A model generated the notes under the pieces. The model saw only the letters and a list, made by a program, of their open reading frames with translations. It was not told the DNA's origin and did not search any database. DNA of 64,000 nucleotides from Virgibacillus_N oceani_A (GTDB lineage Bacteria; Bacillota; Bacilli; Bacillales; Amphibacillaceae): the NCBI GenBank assembly GCA_041521345.1, contig JBGOHB010000003.1; one strand, given 5' to 3'. Position numbers and translations under genes: made by a program. Of the stretch, positions 17,798-27,068 are shown in pieces (position 1 is the stretch's first letter; every line of letters starts with the position of its first letter).

Positions 17798-18811
17798 ATG
17801 AAGCTAAACAAAACCGATCAAAATAATAAACTGAATGCTGCCGAAATGGGTAAACTCTGGGCGGTATATATGGGAAATACGATGGCAGTTTGTATCTTGC
17901 GTTATTTTCACCAACATACAGAGGATGAGCATATTAAAAAAGTCGTGGAGAGTGCCCTCCATTTAAGTGAAAAAATCGTTAAAGATGTAAAAAATATAAT
18001 TAATCGCGAAAACATTCCAGTGCCAGCAGGGTATACAAAGGAAGATGTGAACCTTGATGCACCAAGGCTATTTTCCGATGAGTTTTATCTTCACTACCTT
18101 AAATATACAAGTAAAGCGGGAATGAGTGTTTATTCCATCGCGATACCTATTATGAATAGAAAAGATGTAAAAGATTTCTTTATAAATACACTCCAATCTA
18201 CAGTGAAACTGGTTTTGGATATTAATGAAGTGTTAGAAGCAAAAGGTTTTCTGGCCAAACCGCCAAATATTTCAACACCGGAAAAAGTTGATTTTGTAAA
18301 GCAACAAAACTTTCTGAATGGATTTTTTGGGGATATCAGGCCGCTTCATGCCCTTGAAGTAACACACCTATATGACAATATAGAAAATAATGTTACCAGT
18401 AAGGCGTTATTAGTTGGTTTTAGTCAAGTGGCGCAAAAAGAAAAAGTAAAGGAGTACTTTCTAAGAGGAAAGAAAATCACGATGAAGCATATAAAAGCCA
18501 GTTCACAGGAGCTCAATAAAAACGGTTTGCCCTCGCCTCCATTATTGGATAATTTGGTGACTACTTCCACACAGCCACCGTTTTCAGATAAATTAATGCT
18601 GTGGCATAAAATTGACATGTTCTCCATGAAAATCAGGTCGTACGCAAATGGTCTCTCTCTTAATGGAAGACGTGATATTGGCGGAATGTATGCTAAGTTT
18701 CTCATGGATGTTGGTTTATATGTGGAGGACGGGGCTAATATAATGATTGATCAAGGGTGGATGGAACAACCGCCAAAAGCAGCTGACCGTGAGGATTTGG
18801 CTAAAGAATAA
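17798..18811 (+). CDS. DUF3231-family protein, two-repeat form
   Basis: A 337-residue soluble helical protein made of two related halves. Each starts with a segment like LNAAEMGKLWAVYMGNTMAV or FFGDIRPLHALEVTHLYDNI and continues with ferritin-like long helices. Each half also has a HYLKYTSKAGM-like or NGLSLNGRRDIGGMYAKFL helix. DUF3231 proteins are widespread in spore formers; their biochemical role is not known. ATG 17798 has AAGGGA 9 bases before it and is preferred to the TTG at 17780. A half-length relative lies at 36484-37035. Confidence 0.85.
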   Translation: MKLNKTDQNNKLNAAEMGKLWAVYMGNTMAVCILRYFHQHTEDEHIKKVVESALHLSEKIVKDVKNIINRENIPVPAGYTKEDVNLDAPRLFSDEFYLHYLKYTSKAGMSVYSIAIPIMNRKDVKDFFINTLQSTVKLVLDINEVLEAKGFLAKPPNISTPEKVDFVKQQNFLNGFFGDIRPLHALEVTHLYDNIENNVTSKALLVGFSQVAQKEKVKEYFLRGKKITMKHIKASSQELNKNGLPSPPLLDNLVTTSTQPPFSDKLMLWHKIDMFSMKIRSYANGLSLNGRRDIGGMYAKFLMDVGLYVEDGANIMIDQGWMEQPPKAADREDLAKE

Positions 18812-18841
18812 AATAAATTATGAAATGCAAATTTAGAAAAA

Positions 18842-18868
18842 AGCAAGGGATTCCAAGGGTTCCTTGCT
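18842..18868 (+). terminator. Terminator of the DUF3231 gene
   Basis: AGCAAGGGA (18842-18850) pairs with TTCCTTGCT (18860-18868) with one wobble pair, then TTTA. Confidence 0.65.
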
Positions 18869-18895
18869 TTATCTGCCAAAGGGAGAATAAGCACC

Positions 18896-19315
18896 TCACA
18901 CCCATAACCTCACCAACACACCCACAATTATGCCAAAGATGCCATGTCCGACTGTCCAGTGCAGCCATGCATATCCATCCGTATGTTTAGGCGGTGTTTT
19001 GGTCAGCGCACTGAGGAAAAATAATAAGGCACTGCCGGCGGTATAGGTGAATACATAAGGAAAAATATAATACTCCCATGAAATGAGCCGGAGCAGGTAA
19101 AACAACACAACCACACTTGCAATACAGGTGGTAAAGTGAAATGCCCAGCCTGTTCCTCGTTTGTGGTTCCATTTCTTCAAAACAGGCATATAATCCAGGT
19201 TGTACAGTAATATGGAGGCAGGGTTTCCAGTCAGTATCCGGACTAACTCCATGAAGAGGGATAAAACAGATCCGCTTATGATTCCAATGATCACTAGTCG
19301 TAAAAATTCCATCAT
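18896..19315 (-). CDS. Four-helix membrane protein, possibly YagU/DUF1440-like
   Basis: A 139-residue membrane protein with four hydrophobic segments (about residues 4-24, 55-75, 80-100 and 118-137). The order of features (GIISGSVLSLFMELVR first, HFTTCIASVVVLFYLL second, AGSALLFFLSALTKTPP third, then WTVGHGIFGIIVGVLVR) parallels the YagU/DUF1440 inner-membrane family, but I could not confirm this. The start at 19315 follows AGGAGGAAAATAC; a second Met comes next. The gene ends convergently with the DUF3231 gene. Confidence 0.7.
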   Translation of the reverse strand: MMEFLRLVIIGIISGSVLSLFMELVRILTGNPASILLYNLDYMPVLKKWNHKRGTGWAFHFTTCIASVVVLFYLLRLISWEYYIFPYVFTYTAGSALLFFLSALTKTPPKHTDGYAWLHWTVGHGIFGIIVGVLVRLWV

Positions 19316-19479
19316 GTATTTTCCTCCTGGATTTCTTCTGTTTTTTACTTTCCCTAAGCAGACTTCTGGTAAACAAGGAATTGTGGAGGGGCGCAAGATG
19401 TAGTGTAGTGCTTGCGGAACCTGTAAATTATTCGGTGAACTGCATTTTCTGTTTCCTTTAAGACCTCCATTGATGTAAA

Positions 19480-19516
19480 AAAGGCCGGCAGCCCATCAAA
19501 GAGCAAACCAGCCTTT
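19480..19516 (-). terminator. Terminator of the SDR gene
   Basis: On the minus strand AAAGGCTGG pairs with CCGGCCTTT (one wobble) and runs into TTTTTAC. It lies 22 bases past the SDR stop. Confidence 0.8.
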
Positions 19517-19537
19517 ATATTAATCGATCAATTATCA

Positions 19538-20302
19538 TTAGTCCGCCTGCATACCGCCATCCACATTATAAAGTGACCCTGTTACAAAAGAAGAATGATC
19601 GGAGGCTAGGAAATAGACAACCTGAGCTACTTCATCCGGTGCACCGAAGCGGCCGAGAGGAATTCCTTGTCTAATTGCATCTGCGGATGTCTCCGGATCA
19701 CCTGGTGATATGTTATTTTGGATGTCCTCAAGCATTTGTGTATCAATAGCTGCCGGTGCAACCGCGTTAACTCTTACGCCATTTTCCGCAGTTTCCAGTG
19801 CAGCTGTTTTTGTTAAACCTGCTACAGCATGTTTTGATGCAATGTATCCAGGCATTCCTGCTGACCCAATATAAGCTGCATTGGATGCTGCGTTGATAAT
19901 GCTGCCCTGTCCTTGTTCTTCCATTTGTTTAATCACATGCTTCAGACCAAGAAATACACCAGTAACATTAATACCCATTACCTGCTCGAATTTTTCTTTT
20001 TCCAGATCTTTAATATTCGCAAATGGTCCGTTAATACCAGCGTTGTTAAAGAAGACATCAATTTTTCCAAACGCGTCTACAGTTTCTTTTACATAATTTT
20101 TCACATCTTCTTCGTCGGTCACATTTGCTTGAACGACTTTAATATTATTCTGATCTGCATTTAAGTTTCTTTTGGCATTGTCCAAAGCTTCCTGATTAAT
20201 ATCTACCAAAACAACTTTAGCTCCATTGTCTAAAAATAACTGGGCAGTGGCTTGTCCTATTCCGCCTGCACCACCTGTAATTAATACAATTTTGTTGTCC
20301 AT
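19538..20302 (-). CDS. Short-chain dehydrogenase/reductase
   Basis: A 254-residue classical SDR. The Rossmann motif is TGGAGGIGQATAQ (residues 9-21), DIN at the end of beta-2 suggests NAD(H) preference, NNAG is at about residue 89, and the catalytic Ser lies in INAASNAAYIGSAG with YIASK. The C-terminus YNVDGGMQAD is typical of glucose-1-dehydrogenase/3-oxoacyl-reductase-like members. The substrate is unknown. ATG 20302 is preceded by AAAAGGAGGAAATGAAGC. It is a single gene with its own terminator. Confidence 0.92.
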   Translation of the reverse strand: MDNKIVLITGGAGGIGQATAQLFLDNGAKVVLVDINQEALDNAKRNLNADQNNIKVVQANVTDEEDVKNYVKETVDAFGKIDVFFNNAGINGPFANIKDLEKEKFEQVMGINVTGVFLGLKHVIKQMEEQGQGSIINAASNAAYIGSAGMPGYIASKHAVAGLTKTAALETAENGVRVNAVAPAAIDTQMLEDIQNNISPGDPETSADAIRQGIPLGRFGAPDEVAQVVYFLASDHSSFVTGSLYNVDGGMQAD

Positions 20303-20756
20303 GCTTCATTTCCTCCTTTTAATAATTTAGTTGTCTAAAGTAACTATAATGCTATTTTAATGTAGAAATAGTCTTATTTCAAAGTATCTGCTCCATGTGA
20401 TCATTTATACGTGCAGAATTTAAGAAAATAAGAAGGCAGAACATTAGGGTGACGGAGAAGAGGAAGCTTATGAGGATATACGCTTCCTTTTCTTTCCCCG
20501 TCGTGAAATCATTCAAACGAGGCAAACACATACTTTTTCCCTTACATTTATTATGAGGCAAGTTTGCAAAAAAGATTTGATGCAGGGTTTTTTCAGGGAA
20601 GGCCGTGAATTCATTCCCTGAACCATTTGAAGTGTATGTTACAATCGGGCCATGATGAACAAAATGATCTTGTAATCATTATTTGTTATAAAAAGGAACC
20701 TTACTGGTATGTTAAAATTTCATGGAAGAAGAAATTTTAATAGATAGAAGAGGGAG
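20303..20756. other. Gap between divergent SDR and membrane-protein genes
   Basis: No gene seen. AGGAAGC and GCTTCCT near 20468-20503, with further partial pairing outside them, form an imperfect hairpin. The right end holds GGGAGGTG, the ribosome binding site of the next gene. Confidence 0.45.
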
Positions 20757-21416
20757 GTGTTACTATTATTAGAAATAAAAAGTTGTTCTCCATTTCTATT
20801 ATTCTTTTTGTTTTATTACATAATAATGAGCTTTCCTTTTCTTCATGAAAGTTATCCAGAGGCAAATACGTTTGTATTAGGTATTCCATTAAGTTCCCAC
20901 AGCGGAAGGAATTATCTCGGTATTACCGCGCTGATGCTATTGGCGGTCAGCCTTGTCCTGATGGCATTATCACTTGAAAAATACCAGGGTCGATTCGTGC
21001 TTGCTGCAATAGTAATTGCTGGAATTGCACCTCAATTTCTCGCTAATACATATCAAAAAACCTTCGCCTCAGCCATTTATGCCATTTCTTATGAACAGGA
21101 GTCCAGTGAATGCGATATTACGAGGGCGGAAAGCCAAACAGTGGCTGAATGTGAATTAATCCTGATGAATCACAGTGATAATGATGTGGCATTATCTGTG
21201 GAATTCGCTAATAATTTTAGTGAGGAAGCTGAACCAATGATTGACATCGTTAATCATGATGCACCGTATGATGTTAGATTGTTAGGAAAGGAACGTAAAA
21301 CTGTAACGATACATACAAAAATAGATACTTCGGAATCAGAAAACAAAATTGGTGGCGGGCACATGCAAATGATGAATATTATTATACGTTCGGAGGGAGA
21401 AGAGAGAGGGTTATAG
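20757..21416 (+). CDS. Membrane protein of unknown function, possible 5' frameshift
   Basis: The readable protein has hydrophobic segments near residues 13-30, 53-72 and 78-95, and a soluble extracytoplasmic C-terminal half (from about residue 105) with two Cys residues and acidic beta-like segments. I do not recognise the family. The open frame starts at GTG 20757, but that codon overlaps the GGGAGGTG ribosome binding site. In another frame, beginning at ATT 20765 with correct spacing, the sequence reads RNKKLFSISIILFV, a much better N-terminus. Removing one T from 20811-20814 would join it to YYIIMSFPFLHESYPEANTF. So either the gene has a 1-base insertion or the N-terminus is unusual. Confidence 0.55.
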   Translation: MLLLLEIKSCSPFLLFFLFYYIIMSFPFLHESYPEANTFVLGIPLSSHSGRNYLGITALMLLAVSLVLMALSLEKYQGRFVLAAIVIAGIAPQFLANTYQKTFASAIYAISYEQESSECDITRAESQTVAECELILMNHSDNDVALSVEFANNFSEEAEPMIDIVNHDAPYDVRLLGKERKTVTIHTKIDTSESENKIGGGHMQMMNIIIRSEGEERGL

Positions 21417-21628
21417 AGGTTTCTAACAGATATGTATAGATTTTTTTATTTGAATAAGTGTAATTAAGGCATTTTAATTAAGCCTAAAGTCACGCTGACT
21501 CATCTATTTGTAACTTAATCCCTGCTACAATAGTAGTTTACTTTAATAGAATAGTAGTGTATAATCCAGTTGATTTATATATTATTATTTTATTATAAAT
21601 TAACTTAATTTTTTTAGGGGGGAAAATT

Positions 21629-23254
21629 TTGAGAAAAAATAAGCTACTGCAACTATTGGCACTGAGCATCCTTGTTTTTATTCTCGTAGCTTGTGCAGAT
21701 GAGCCTGAGGAGGCTGAATCAGAAGCGGACGACACTGGAACAGAAGAAAATGGAGATGCTGAAACAGAAGCCTCAGAAGGTACAGAAGGCGGAGATTTAG
21801 TGATCGCGGCATTATCAGATGCGACTATTTTAGACCCACATATATCCAGTGATGTGCCGTCTGGTAATGTGCAAATTAATATTTATGAAACATTGACCAA
21901 ATTTGATGAGGATTTGGAATTACAGCCACTGCTTGCTGAAAGCTGGGAGGCAATTGACGAAACTGTCTGGGAGTTTGAATTACGGGAAGATGTAACGTTT
22001 ACAGATGGTACTGCGTTTAATGCTGAAGCTGTAAAGACAAATCTGGACAGACTGCTTGATGAGGAACTTGGGTCTCCAAGAGCTATTTTATTTAATGTCA
22101 TCGACGAAGTAATTGTGGTGGATGATTATACTGTACAAATGGTGACGGAACATCCATTTGCCCCGTTACCTTCACACTTTGCTCACTATGCATCCAGTAT
22201 GATAAGCCCGGAAGTAATCCAGGCAGATTATGATGCAGTGGAAGATGGGGAAAACTTTGGCACATATGTGAATGAGAACCCGGTAGGAACGGGAATATTT
22301 ACTTATAACTCCTGGGAACCTGGTGTAGAAATTGTGCTTGACCGTAATGATGATTATTGGGGCGAGCCAGCAAAAGTAGATTCGGTTACCTTTAGAGTAG
22401 TAGCAGAGGATTTAACTCGTATTGCAGATCTGGAAACAGGCGGGGCACATATTATTGATCCGGTAATGGCACCGCATGTAGAACAATTGGAGAATTCTGA
22501 AGGGGTTAACCCTTATATAACAGATGGAGCAACGATTACGTATATGGGATTCAACGTGGAAAAAGAACCATTTACCGACCCTCGGGTTCGTCGTGCAGTA
22601 GCAATGGCACTGAATAAGCAGGAAATGGTAGATGGAATACTGGAAGGAACCGGGGAAGTTGCTGTAGGACCGATCAATAGTACACAATTTGGTTTCCATG
22701 ATGACATTGACGGTTTGGAATATGATCTTGATGCAGCAAGAGAATTACTTGCAGAAGCAGGATATGAAGATGGTTTTGAATCAACTATCTGGACCAATGA
22801 CAGTCAGGAACGCATTGACATAGCAACCTATACACAAGAAGGGCTGCGGGAAATTGGTATTGATGTGGAAATTGAGGTAGTAGAATGGGGCGCTTATCTT
22901 GAAGCCACTGGGAATGGCGAGCATGAGATGTTCATTCTAGGCCTGTCGCTTGGAACGATGGACGCGGATTATCCTATGCATATGATGTTCCACTCTCAAA
23001 ACGTAGGTCCACCAGGAAACCGTTCATTTATGCAAAGTGATGAATTCGACGAAATGCTTTATGAAGCAAGAATTGAACAAGATGAAGACACCCGCGAACA
23101 AATGTATATTGAAGCAACAGAATGGTTGAATGAAGAATCACCGATGGCATTCCTTTATCACCCAGCACAAATTATGGGGTATGCAGATGGTGTGAATAAC
23201 TTCTGGGCTGATGGTTCAGGACTGTACCAGCTGAAGGATGTAACACTTGATTAA
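21629..23254 (+). CDS. ABC transporter substrate-binding lipoprotein (SBP family 5)
   Basis: A 541-residue lipoprotein of the oligopeptide/dipeptide/glutathione-binding class. The signal is RKNKLLQLLALSILVFILVAC with the lipobox LVAC. It is followed by an acidic Glu/Asp/Thr linker (residues 24-55) and then the SBP_bac_5 fold (AALSDATILDPHISSD; LAESWEAIDETVWEFELRED; NPVGTGIFTYNSWEPG; DPRVRRAVAMALNKQEMVDG). The start is TTG 21629 after AGGGGGG. No permease or ATPase gene is adjacent and a strong terminator follows, so it is an orphan binding protein that must work with a transporter encoded elsewhere. Confidence 0.93.
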   Translation: MRKNKLLQLLALSILVFILVACADEPEEAESEADDTGTEENGDAETEASEGTEGGDLVIAALSDATILDPHISSDVPSGNVQINIYETLTKFDEDLELQPLLAESWEAIDETVWEFELREDVTFTDGTAFNAEAVKTNLDRLLDEELGSPRAILFNVIDEVIVVDDYTVQMVTEHPFAPLPSHFAHYASSMISPEVIQADYDAVEDGENFGTYVNENPVGTGIFTYNSWEPGVEIVLDRNDDYWGEPAKVDSVTFRVVAEDLTRIADLETGGAHIIDPVMAPHVEQLENSEGVNPYITDGATITYMGFNVEKEPFTDPRVRRAVAMALNKQEMVDGILEGTGEVAVGPINSTQFGFHDDIDGLEYDLDAARELLAEAGYEDGFESTIWTNDSQERIDIATYTQEGLREIGIDVEIEVVEWGAYLEATGNGEHEMFILGLSLGTMDADYPMHMMFHSQNVGPPGNRSFMQSDEFDEMLYEARIEQDEDTREQMYIEATEWLNEESPMAFLYHPAQIMGYADGVNNFWADGSGLYQLKDVTLD

Positions 23255-23269
23255 TATAATTTGATTTAA

Positions 23270-23309
23270 AAAAGACCCAACTCAAACTTTGAGGGTGGGT
23301 CTTTTTTTT
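23270..23309 (+). terminator. Strong terminator of the binding-protein gene
   Basis: GACCCA and TGGGTC form the outer stem, CTCAAA and TTTGAG the inner one (23274-23301). A run of eight T residues follows and A residues precede it. Confidence 0.93.
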
Positions 23310-23447
23310 GGGCTGCATTAAAATTAATATTAATCCATGATCTTGCTTGCTGCAGCAGACCCCGTTCCACTTGTTTAACTTGTACACATGATTTGTACCC
23401 CGCTTGAATATCTATAGTAAGAGAAGCCTTTGGTAGGGGGAAATAGC

Positions 23448-25280
23448 ATGGTCGAGTTTATTCTTGGGATGTTTGCGAGCGAGGAAAAAATACAGGCTAT
23501 ACTGGCAAATCCAATGATTGAGGTAATTTTCATTGTATTATTTCTTTCTTTTTTTCTTGCGGTTTTTGCACATTTATTTCTATTTACGCGATTACGTAAG
23601 ATAAGAAGTTATTTGCGAGATACAAAACGCATGGATATAGAACCGCTTTCTTCCATAAAAAATGAATTTGAGCGAAATCAGGAAACAGAGGGAATGAAGG
23701 TGGAAACCTTTGTTCAGGAAAAGTTTTCGAACTGGCGTGTTTTGCAGATCCCCGCCGTTAGTTTGATTAAAATGATCCAGATGACAGTTTCTGTATTTAT
23801 TTTACTTGGTGTATTAGGTACATTTATTGGCCTTACTATGTCGTTAAGCAATATAAACATGGCGGGTGGCGATCAGCTGGTGGAAGATGTGGCAGCTGTT
23901 CTGGCCGGCATTGATGTTGCATTTTACACGAGTATTGTCGGTATGGGATTTTCTTTGATAATGACGGTGCTTGTCAGGCTGTTAAATACGGAATTTATGC
24001 TCACGGATATTATGCTGAAAACTGAATCAAACCTGGAAGGAGCGGAGGAAAACGGGATCAGCCGGCTAATTGATGTATCCGAAACGATAAATCAGTCTAT
24101 CCTCGGACTGCAGGAAACGAACCAGGAATCACTGCAAAGCATTGAAAAAGCATTTCACGGTTTTCAGGAATACACTACCGGTCTGCAGCAATCTGCGAAG
24201 GATCTCGCATTGTTTAATGAAGGACTTTCCGAGAATCTGCAGGAGTTTCAGGAGTTGTTTCAGCAGATGAAAACTGTGACAGATGGATTCGGGGAAGGTA
24301 CGGCAAAATTGAACAAGAATTTTGACAGCCTGTTTTCCTATTTTAAAAAGATGGATAGCCGTAATGAGCGGATGACTAAAGCGTTTGAAAATACGTACGA
24401 GAAAGTGAATGCGGCTTCTGATGCGCAGTTGAAAACACTGAACCATTTTGAGGAATCAGTGGAAGATGTAAAAGACTTCACATCTTCTCTTTTGGAAGAT
24501 CAGCAGTCCATCAAGGACGCATTCAGTAAAATTGAACAAAAAACAACGGATTTAGTGGGTCAGATGGAATCCCATAATAAGGAGTTTAAACAGATATTTG
24601 GCGGAGATCTGTCAGGGAAATTGACAGGCATCATCACCTACATGCGTGAGCTTTCTGGGGACTTCGATAAAATGGGATCCTCATTGACGAAATTGCCGGA
24701 TGCTCTAGATGTGATAAATCAAACACAGGCAGAGTATAAGCACTTGCTGTCTGACCGTTTTCAGGAGCTGAAGGAGTTTAACCGGTCGTTTAATGATCAT
24801 TTGCAGGCTCATTCACAGGAATCCCGGAATTTTGAAAGGAATATGCAGGAAGCAACGCGGAGCTATGAGCAAGTTGGCATGAAGAATAATGAGCTGATTC
24901 AGGAGATTAATGCTGCCATTTCGCAAATGGGCCACACATTTAACCAGCGGGAAAATCAGATGGAAGCGAGTGTTGGTGTTTTAAAGGACACACTTTCCAA
25001 TTATGTGTCTAGTATGGAAGGAAATGTCGGAAATAAATTGGATCAGTTTGGTAGAACGATGACGGATTATATGCAGCAAATGAATGAGGGCTTACGGAGT
25101 GAGTTTATGGAATTAAACAGAATGACAGAAACGAACCAGCAGTCTAATGCCAGGTTTATCCAGCAGACATTGCAGGATTTAAACCGGGAAATCCAAATGC
25201 TGAATCAACAGCGGAACGGAATCATTCAGCAGCCACCTTCAAGGAATAACCGCATAGGGATGAATCAAAATGAATACTAA
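23448..25280 (+). CDS. MotA/TolQ/ExbB-type channel protein with long coiled-coil tail (ZorA-like)
   Basis: A 610-residue protein. A first membrane helix lies at about residues 18-45. The MotA/ExbB domain carries two more helices near 120-142 and 155-185 (MTVSVFILLGVLGTFIGLTM, then GIDVAFYTSIVGMGFSLIM). From about residue 205 to 600 the sequence is almost entirely heptad-like and Gln/Glu/Asn-rich, and would form a long intracellular tail. This plan matches ZorA of Zorya anti-phage systems, where the tail is held to transmit proton-driven rotation. The start at 23448 follows TAGGGGG. It overlaps the OmpA-type gene by 11 bases, as in zorAB. No ZorC, ZorD or ZorE homologue is present, so another MotAB-like function remains possible. 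Confidence 0.82.
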   Translation: MVEFILGMFASEEKIQAILANPMIEVIFIVLFLSFFLAVFAHLFLFTRLRKIRSYLRDTKRMDIEPLSSIKNEFERNQETEGMKVETFVQEKFSNWRVLQIPAVSLIKMIQMTVSVFILLGVLGTFIGLTMSLSNINMAGGDQLVEDVAAVLAGIDVAFYTSIVGMGFSLIMTVLVRLLNTEFMLTDIMLKTESNLEGAEENGISRLIDVSETINQSILGLQETNQESLQSIEKAFHGFQEYTTGLQQSAKDLALFNEGLSENLQEFQELFQQMKTVTDGFGEGTAKLNKNFDSLFSYFKKMDSRNERMTKAFENTYEKVNAASDAQLKTLNHFEESVEDVKDFTSSLLEDQQSIKDAFSKIEQKTTDLVGQMESHNKEFKQIFGGDLSGKLTGIITYMRELSGDFDKMGSSLTKLPDALDVINQTQAEYKHLLSDRFQELKEFNRSFNDHLQAHSQESRNFERNMQEATRSYEQVGMKNNELIQEINAAISQMGHTFNQRENQMEASVGVLKDTLSNYVSSMEGNVGNKLDQFGRTMTDYMQQMNEGLRSEFMELNRMTETNQQSNARFIQQTLQDLNREIQMLNQQRNGIIQQPPSRNNRIGMNQNEY

Positions 25281-25965
25281 ATATCAGCGTCTATTTCGTC
25301 AACAAGGGGGAGGAGGACATTTCTGGCCATCATTCACAGATCTGTTAACGACTATTTTATTATGTTTCATCTTGATTTTTATTAGTTTGATGGTAATAAA
25401 ATCCCTGCAAATTGAGGAAATGGAACGTACACTTGACCAAATTATGGGAGTGCGCGCCATGCTTGTCAGTGATCTGGAGGAGGAATTCAGTAACTCGAAT
25501 TTGGGTGTGGAAGTGGATAGTCAAACCGGCGCGATTATTTTCAATACCGATATTTTATTTGCGTATGATGATGATGAATTAAATCCCGATTCATTTGAGT
25601 TTTTGGATGAATTCGTTCCGGTTTATCTCGATATTTTGCTGCAGGAAGGGTATGAGGAGTATATTGCGGAGATTACTATAGAAGGACATACAGATCAGGA
25701 TGGCAGCTATTTATATAATTTGCAGCTTGCTCAGGATAGAGCTTACAGTGTTGCTTCCTATATTTTGGGGGAAGATTTTCCGTACAAAAATATTCAGGAT
25801 CATTTGGAGGAGAAACTGACCGTAAACAGTAAATCCTACACGGATTTCCGTACGGACGATGAAGGAAACTACAGTGCTGAAAATTCACGAAGAGTGGAGT
25901 TTAAATTTCGACTGAAGGATGAGGAGATCTTGGATAGAACGAGAGAAATTCTGGATGGGGCGTAG
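25270..25965 (+). CDS. MotB/OmpA-type peptidoglycan-binding stator protein (ZorB-like)
   Basis: A 231-residue partner of the preceding channel protein. Residues 1-20 are cytoplasmic. WPSFTDLLTTILLCFILIFI (about 18-37) is the membrane helix with the Asp expected to carry protons in MotB/ZorB proteins. Residues 95-225 are an OmpA-like peptidoglycan-binding domain with IEGHTDQDGSYLYNLQLAQ and DRAYSVASYIL. Its ATG lies within the end of the upstream gene, so the pair is co-translated. Downstream there is only decayed sequence, so no third system component is visible in this operon. Confidence 0.85.
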   Translation: MNTKYQRLFRQQGGGGHFWPSFTDLLTTILLCFILIFISLMVIKSLQIEEMERTLDQIMGVRAMLVSDLEEEFSNSNLGVEVDSQTGAIIFNTDILFAYDDDELNPDSFEFLDEFVPVYLDILLQEGYEEYIAEITIEGHTDQDGSYLYNLQLAQDRAYSVASYILGEDFPYKNIQDHLEEKLTVNSKSYTDFRTDDEGNYSAENSRRVEFKFRLKDEEILDRTREILDGA

Positions 25966-26129
25966 GGTTGACTCCCTGAGACCGTTCCTCATCCTAGCGA
26001 GGAACCTTAGCAGCAGGGTTATCTGTATGGGCAAACAGTCATTTAGGCTCCACGAGCGGGGACTTCATCTCTTCTAGTTTCAGTGTTGTCTGATTTTCCG
26101 CGATGTTTGAAGTTTAAAGAATCCATATT

Positions 26130-26339
26130 ATGCGACTGGCTTTACGGTCTTGTCATGCTGACTTTACATTCTTTTATCTATTCATCATATGCCTCACATT
26201 ATTTTCGGTCAAAGTTATCTTGCACATCATAGGAGGTATTTTCATCCAGAGAATAGGGTTTCCGAATGAAATCAATCGAGGTGCTTGTTTTATAGAGAGT
26301 CATCAGATTTTCGGTAATTTCCTCAATCTCTTTTGCCAT
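26130..26339 (-). pseudogene. Decayed N-terminal remnant of an mhpD-like hydratase gene
   Basis: On the minus strand, a GGGAGG site and ATG (26339) open a 46-codon frame. It reads MAKEIEEITENLM, then SIDFIRKPYSLDENTSYDVQ, then a stop at 26199-26201. It aligns with the start of the intact gene at 27338-28114 (TKEVEEITEKLM, PIDFIRNSYTLDETASYDVQ). Further remnants past the stop include KVSMTRP, matching KISMTSP in the intact copy, followed by another stop. The remaining three quarters of the gene are gone. It is a duplicate that decayed, next to an intact relative. Confidence 0.8.
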
Positions 26340-26589
26340 TATTCCTCCCTTCGTTATTATCGACACAGCGCGGAAATAAAATTACCTGTAAAACCGAACT
26401 TCTACATCGTGAATCCTTGTACTTTTTCCAGTATAGATTATAATAAGAAAAAACCTATAAATCAATGTATTTGAGAGTGTCTGTTGGCTGTGCAAATTAT
26501 CACAGGTTTTATTTACCCTAAATAAAAAAAGCAGAAGTATATCTACCAATAAACAGCCAACCATTTAACTTTTACAGGGAGTTGAGGTT

Positions 26590-26982
26590 ATGGCAAAAAT
26601 AATGATGCATGGCTGCAGGTGGTTTTTAGGAGTAGTTTTTTTGGTGGCAGGGGTAAATGGTTATGTAGTCATATTTGGCTTGGACCCGTTTATTGCTACC
26701 AGTGAAGAAGCGATGGCATTGTTTGAATTTGAATATTTACTCATTATCGAAAAATCGTTGGAGATTGTATGTGGTTTGCTTCTATTAACAAATCAATTTA
26801 TGCCCCTGGCACTTGCGGTTCTGGCACCGATTGTCGCAAATATTTTATTGCTTCATTTGTTTCTGGATCCATCATTGCTTCTTCTGGCTATTGCACTCAT
26901 GATTGCGCATATTTATTTAATCTTTTTCTACAGGGAAAATTTTATGGCTTTATTGGAGAGAAAACCTGATATCTCTAAGTAG
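26590..26982 (+). CDS. DoxX-like four-helix membrane protein
   Basis: A 130-residue protein with four membrane segments. The family features are an N-terminal RWFLGVVFLVAGVNGY helix, IEKSLEIVCGLLLLTNQFMPLALAVL in the middle, and APIVANILLLHLFLDPSLLL, close to the usual PxxVNIxLFHLFLDP motif of DoxX-type proteins. DoxX-like proteins are small quinone- or redox-associated membrane proteins of mostly unknown role. The ATG follows CAGGGAGTTGAGGTT. A MarR remnant and hydratase genes lie nearby. Confidence 0.8.
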   Translation: MAKIMMHGCRWFLGVVFLVAGVNGYVVIFGLDPFIATSEEAMALFEFEYLLIIEKSLEIVCGLLLLTNQFMPLALAVLAPIVANILLLHLFLDPSLLLLAIALMIAHIYLIFFYRENFMALLERKPDISK

Positions 26983-27003
26983 CTTCAAAAACACGATGCA
27001 AGA

Positions 27004-27066
27004 CAAGTTCAGTCTTTCACTATTTCATGCTTTAGCGTATAATTGATGTATATAAAATTGGGCAAA
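27004..27066. repeat. Direct repeat, left copy, of the hprK-like promoter region
   Basis: This stretch, containing CAAGTTCAGTCTTTCACTAT and later CGTATAATTGAT, recurs at 28606-28672 with a few substitutions and a small indel. The right copy precedes the HPr kinase paralogue and contains its likely -10 TATAAT. The left copy precedes no gene. Confidence 0.8.
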
Positions 27067-27068
27067 TG

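Noticed and set aside
25966..26130. Third component of a Zorya operon downstream of the ZorB-like gene
   Set aside because: Only short frames and a GTTCCTC/GAGGAAC hairpin (25984-26005) are present.
26130..26474. 114-codon plus-strand frame
   Set aside because: It is the antisense of the decayed mhpD remnant; a similar antisense frame exists over the intact gene at 27911-28177.
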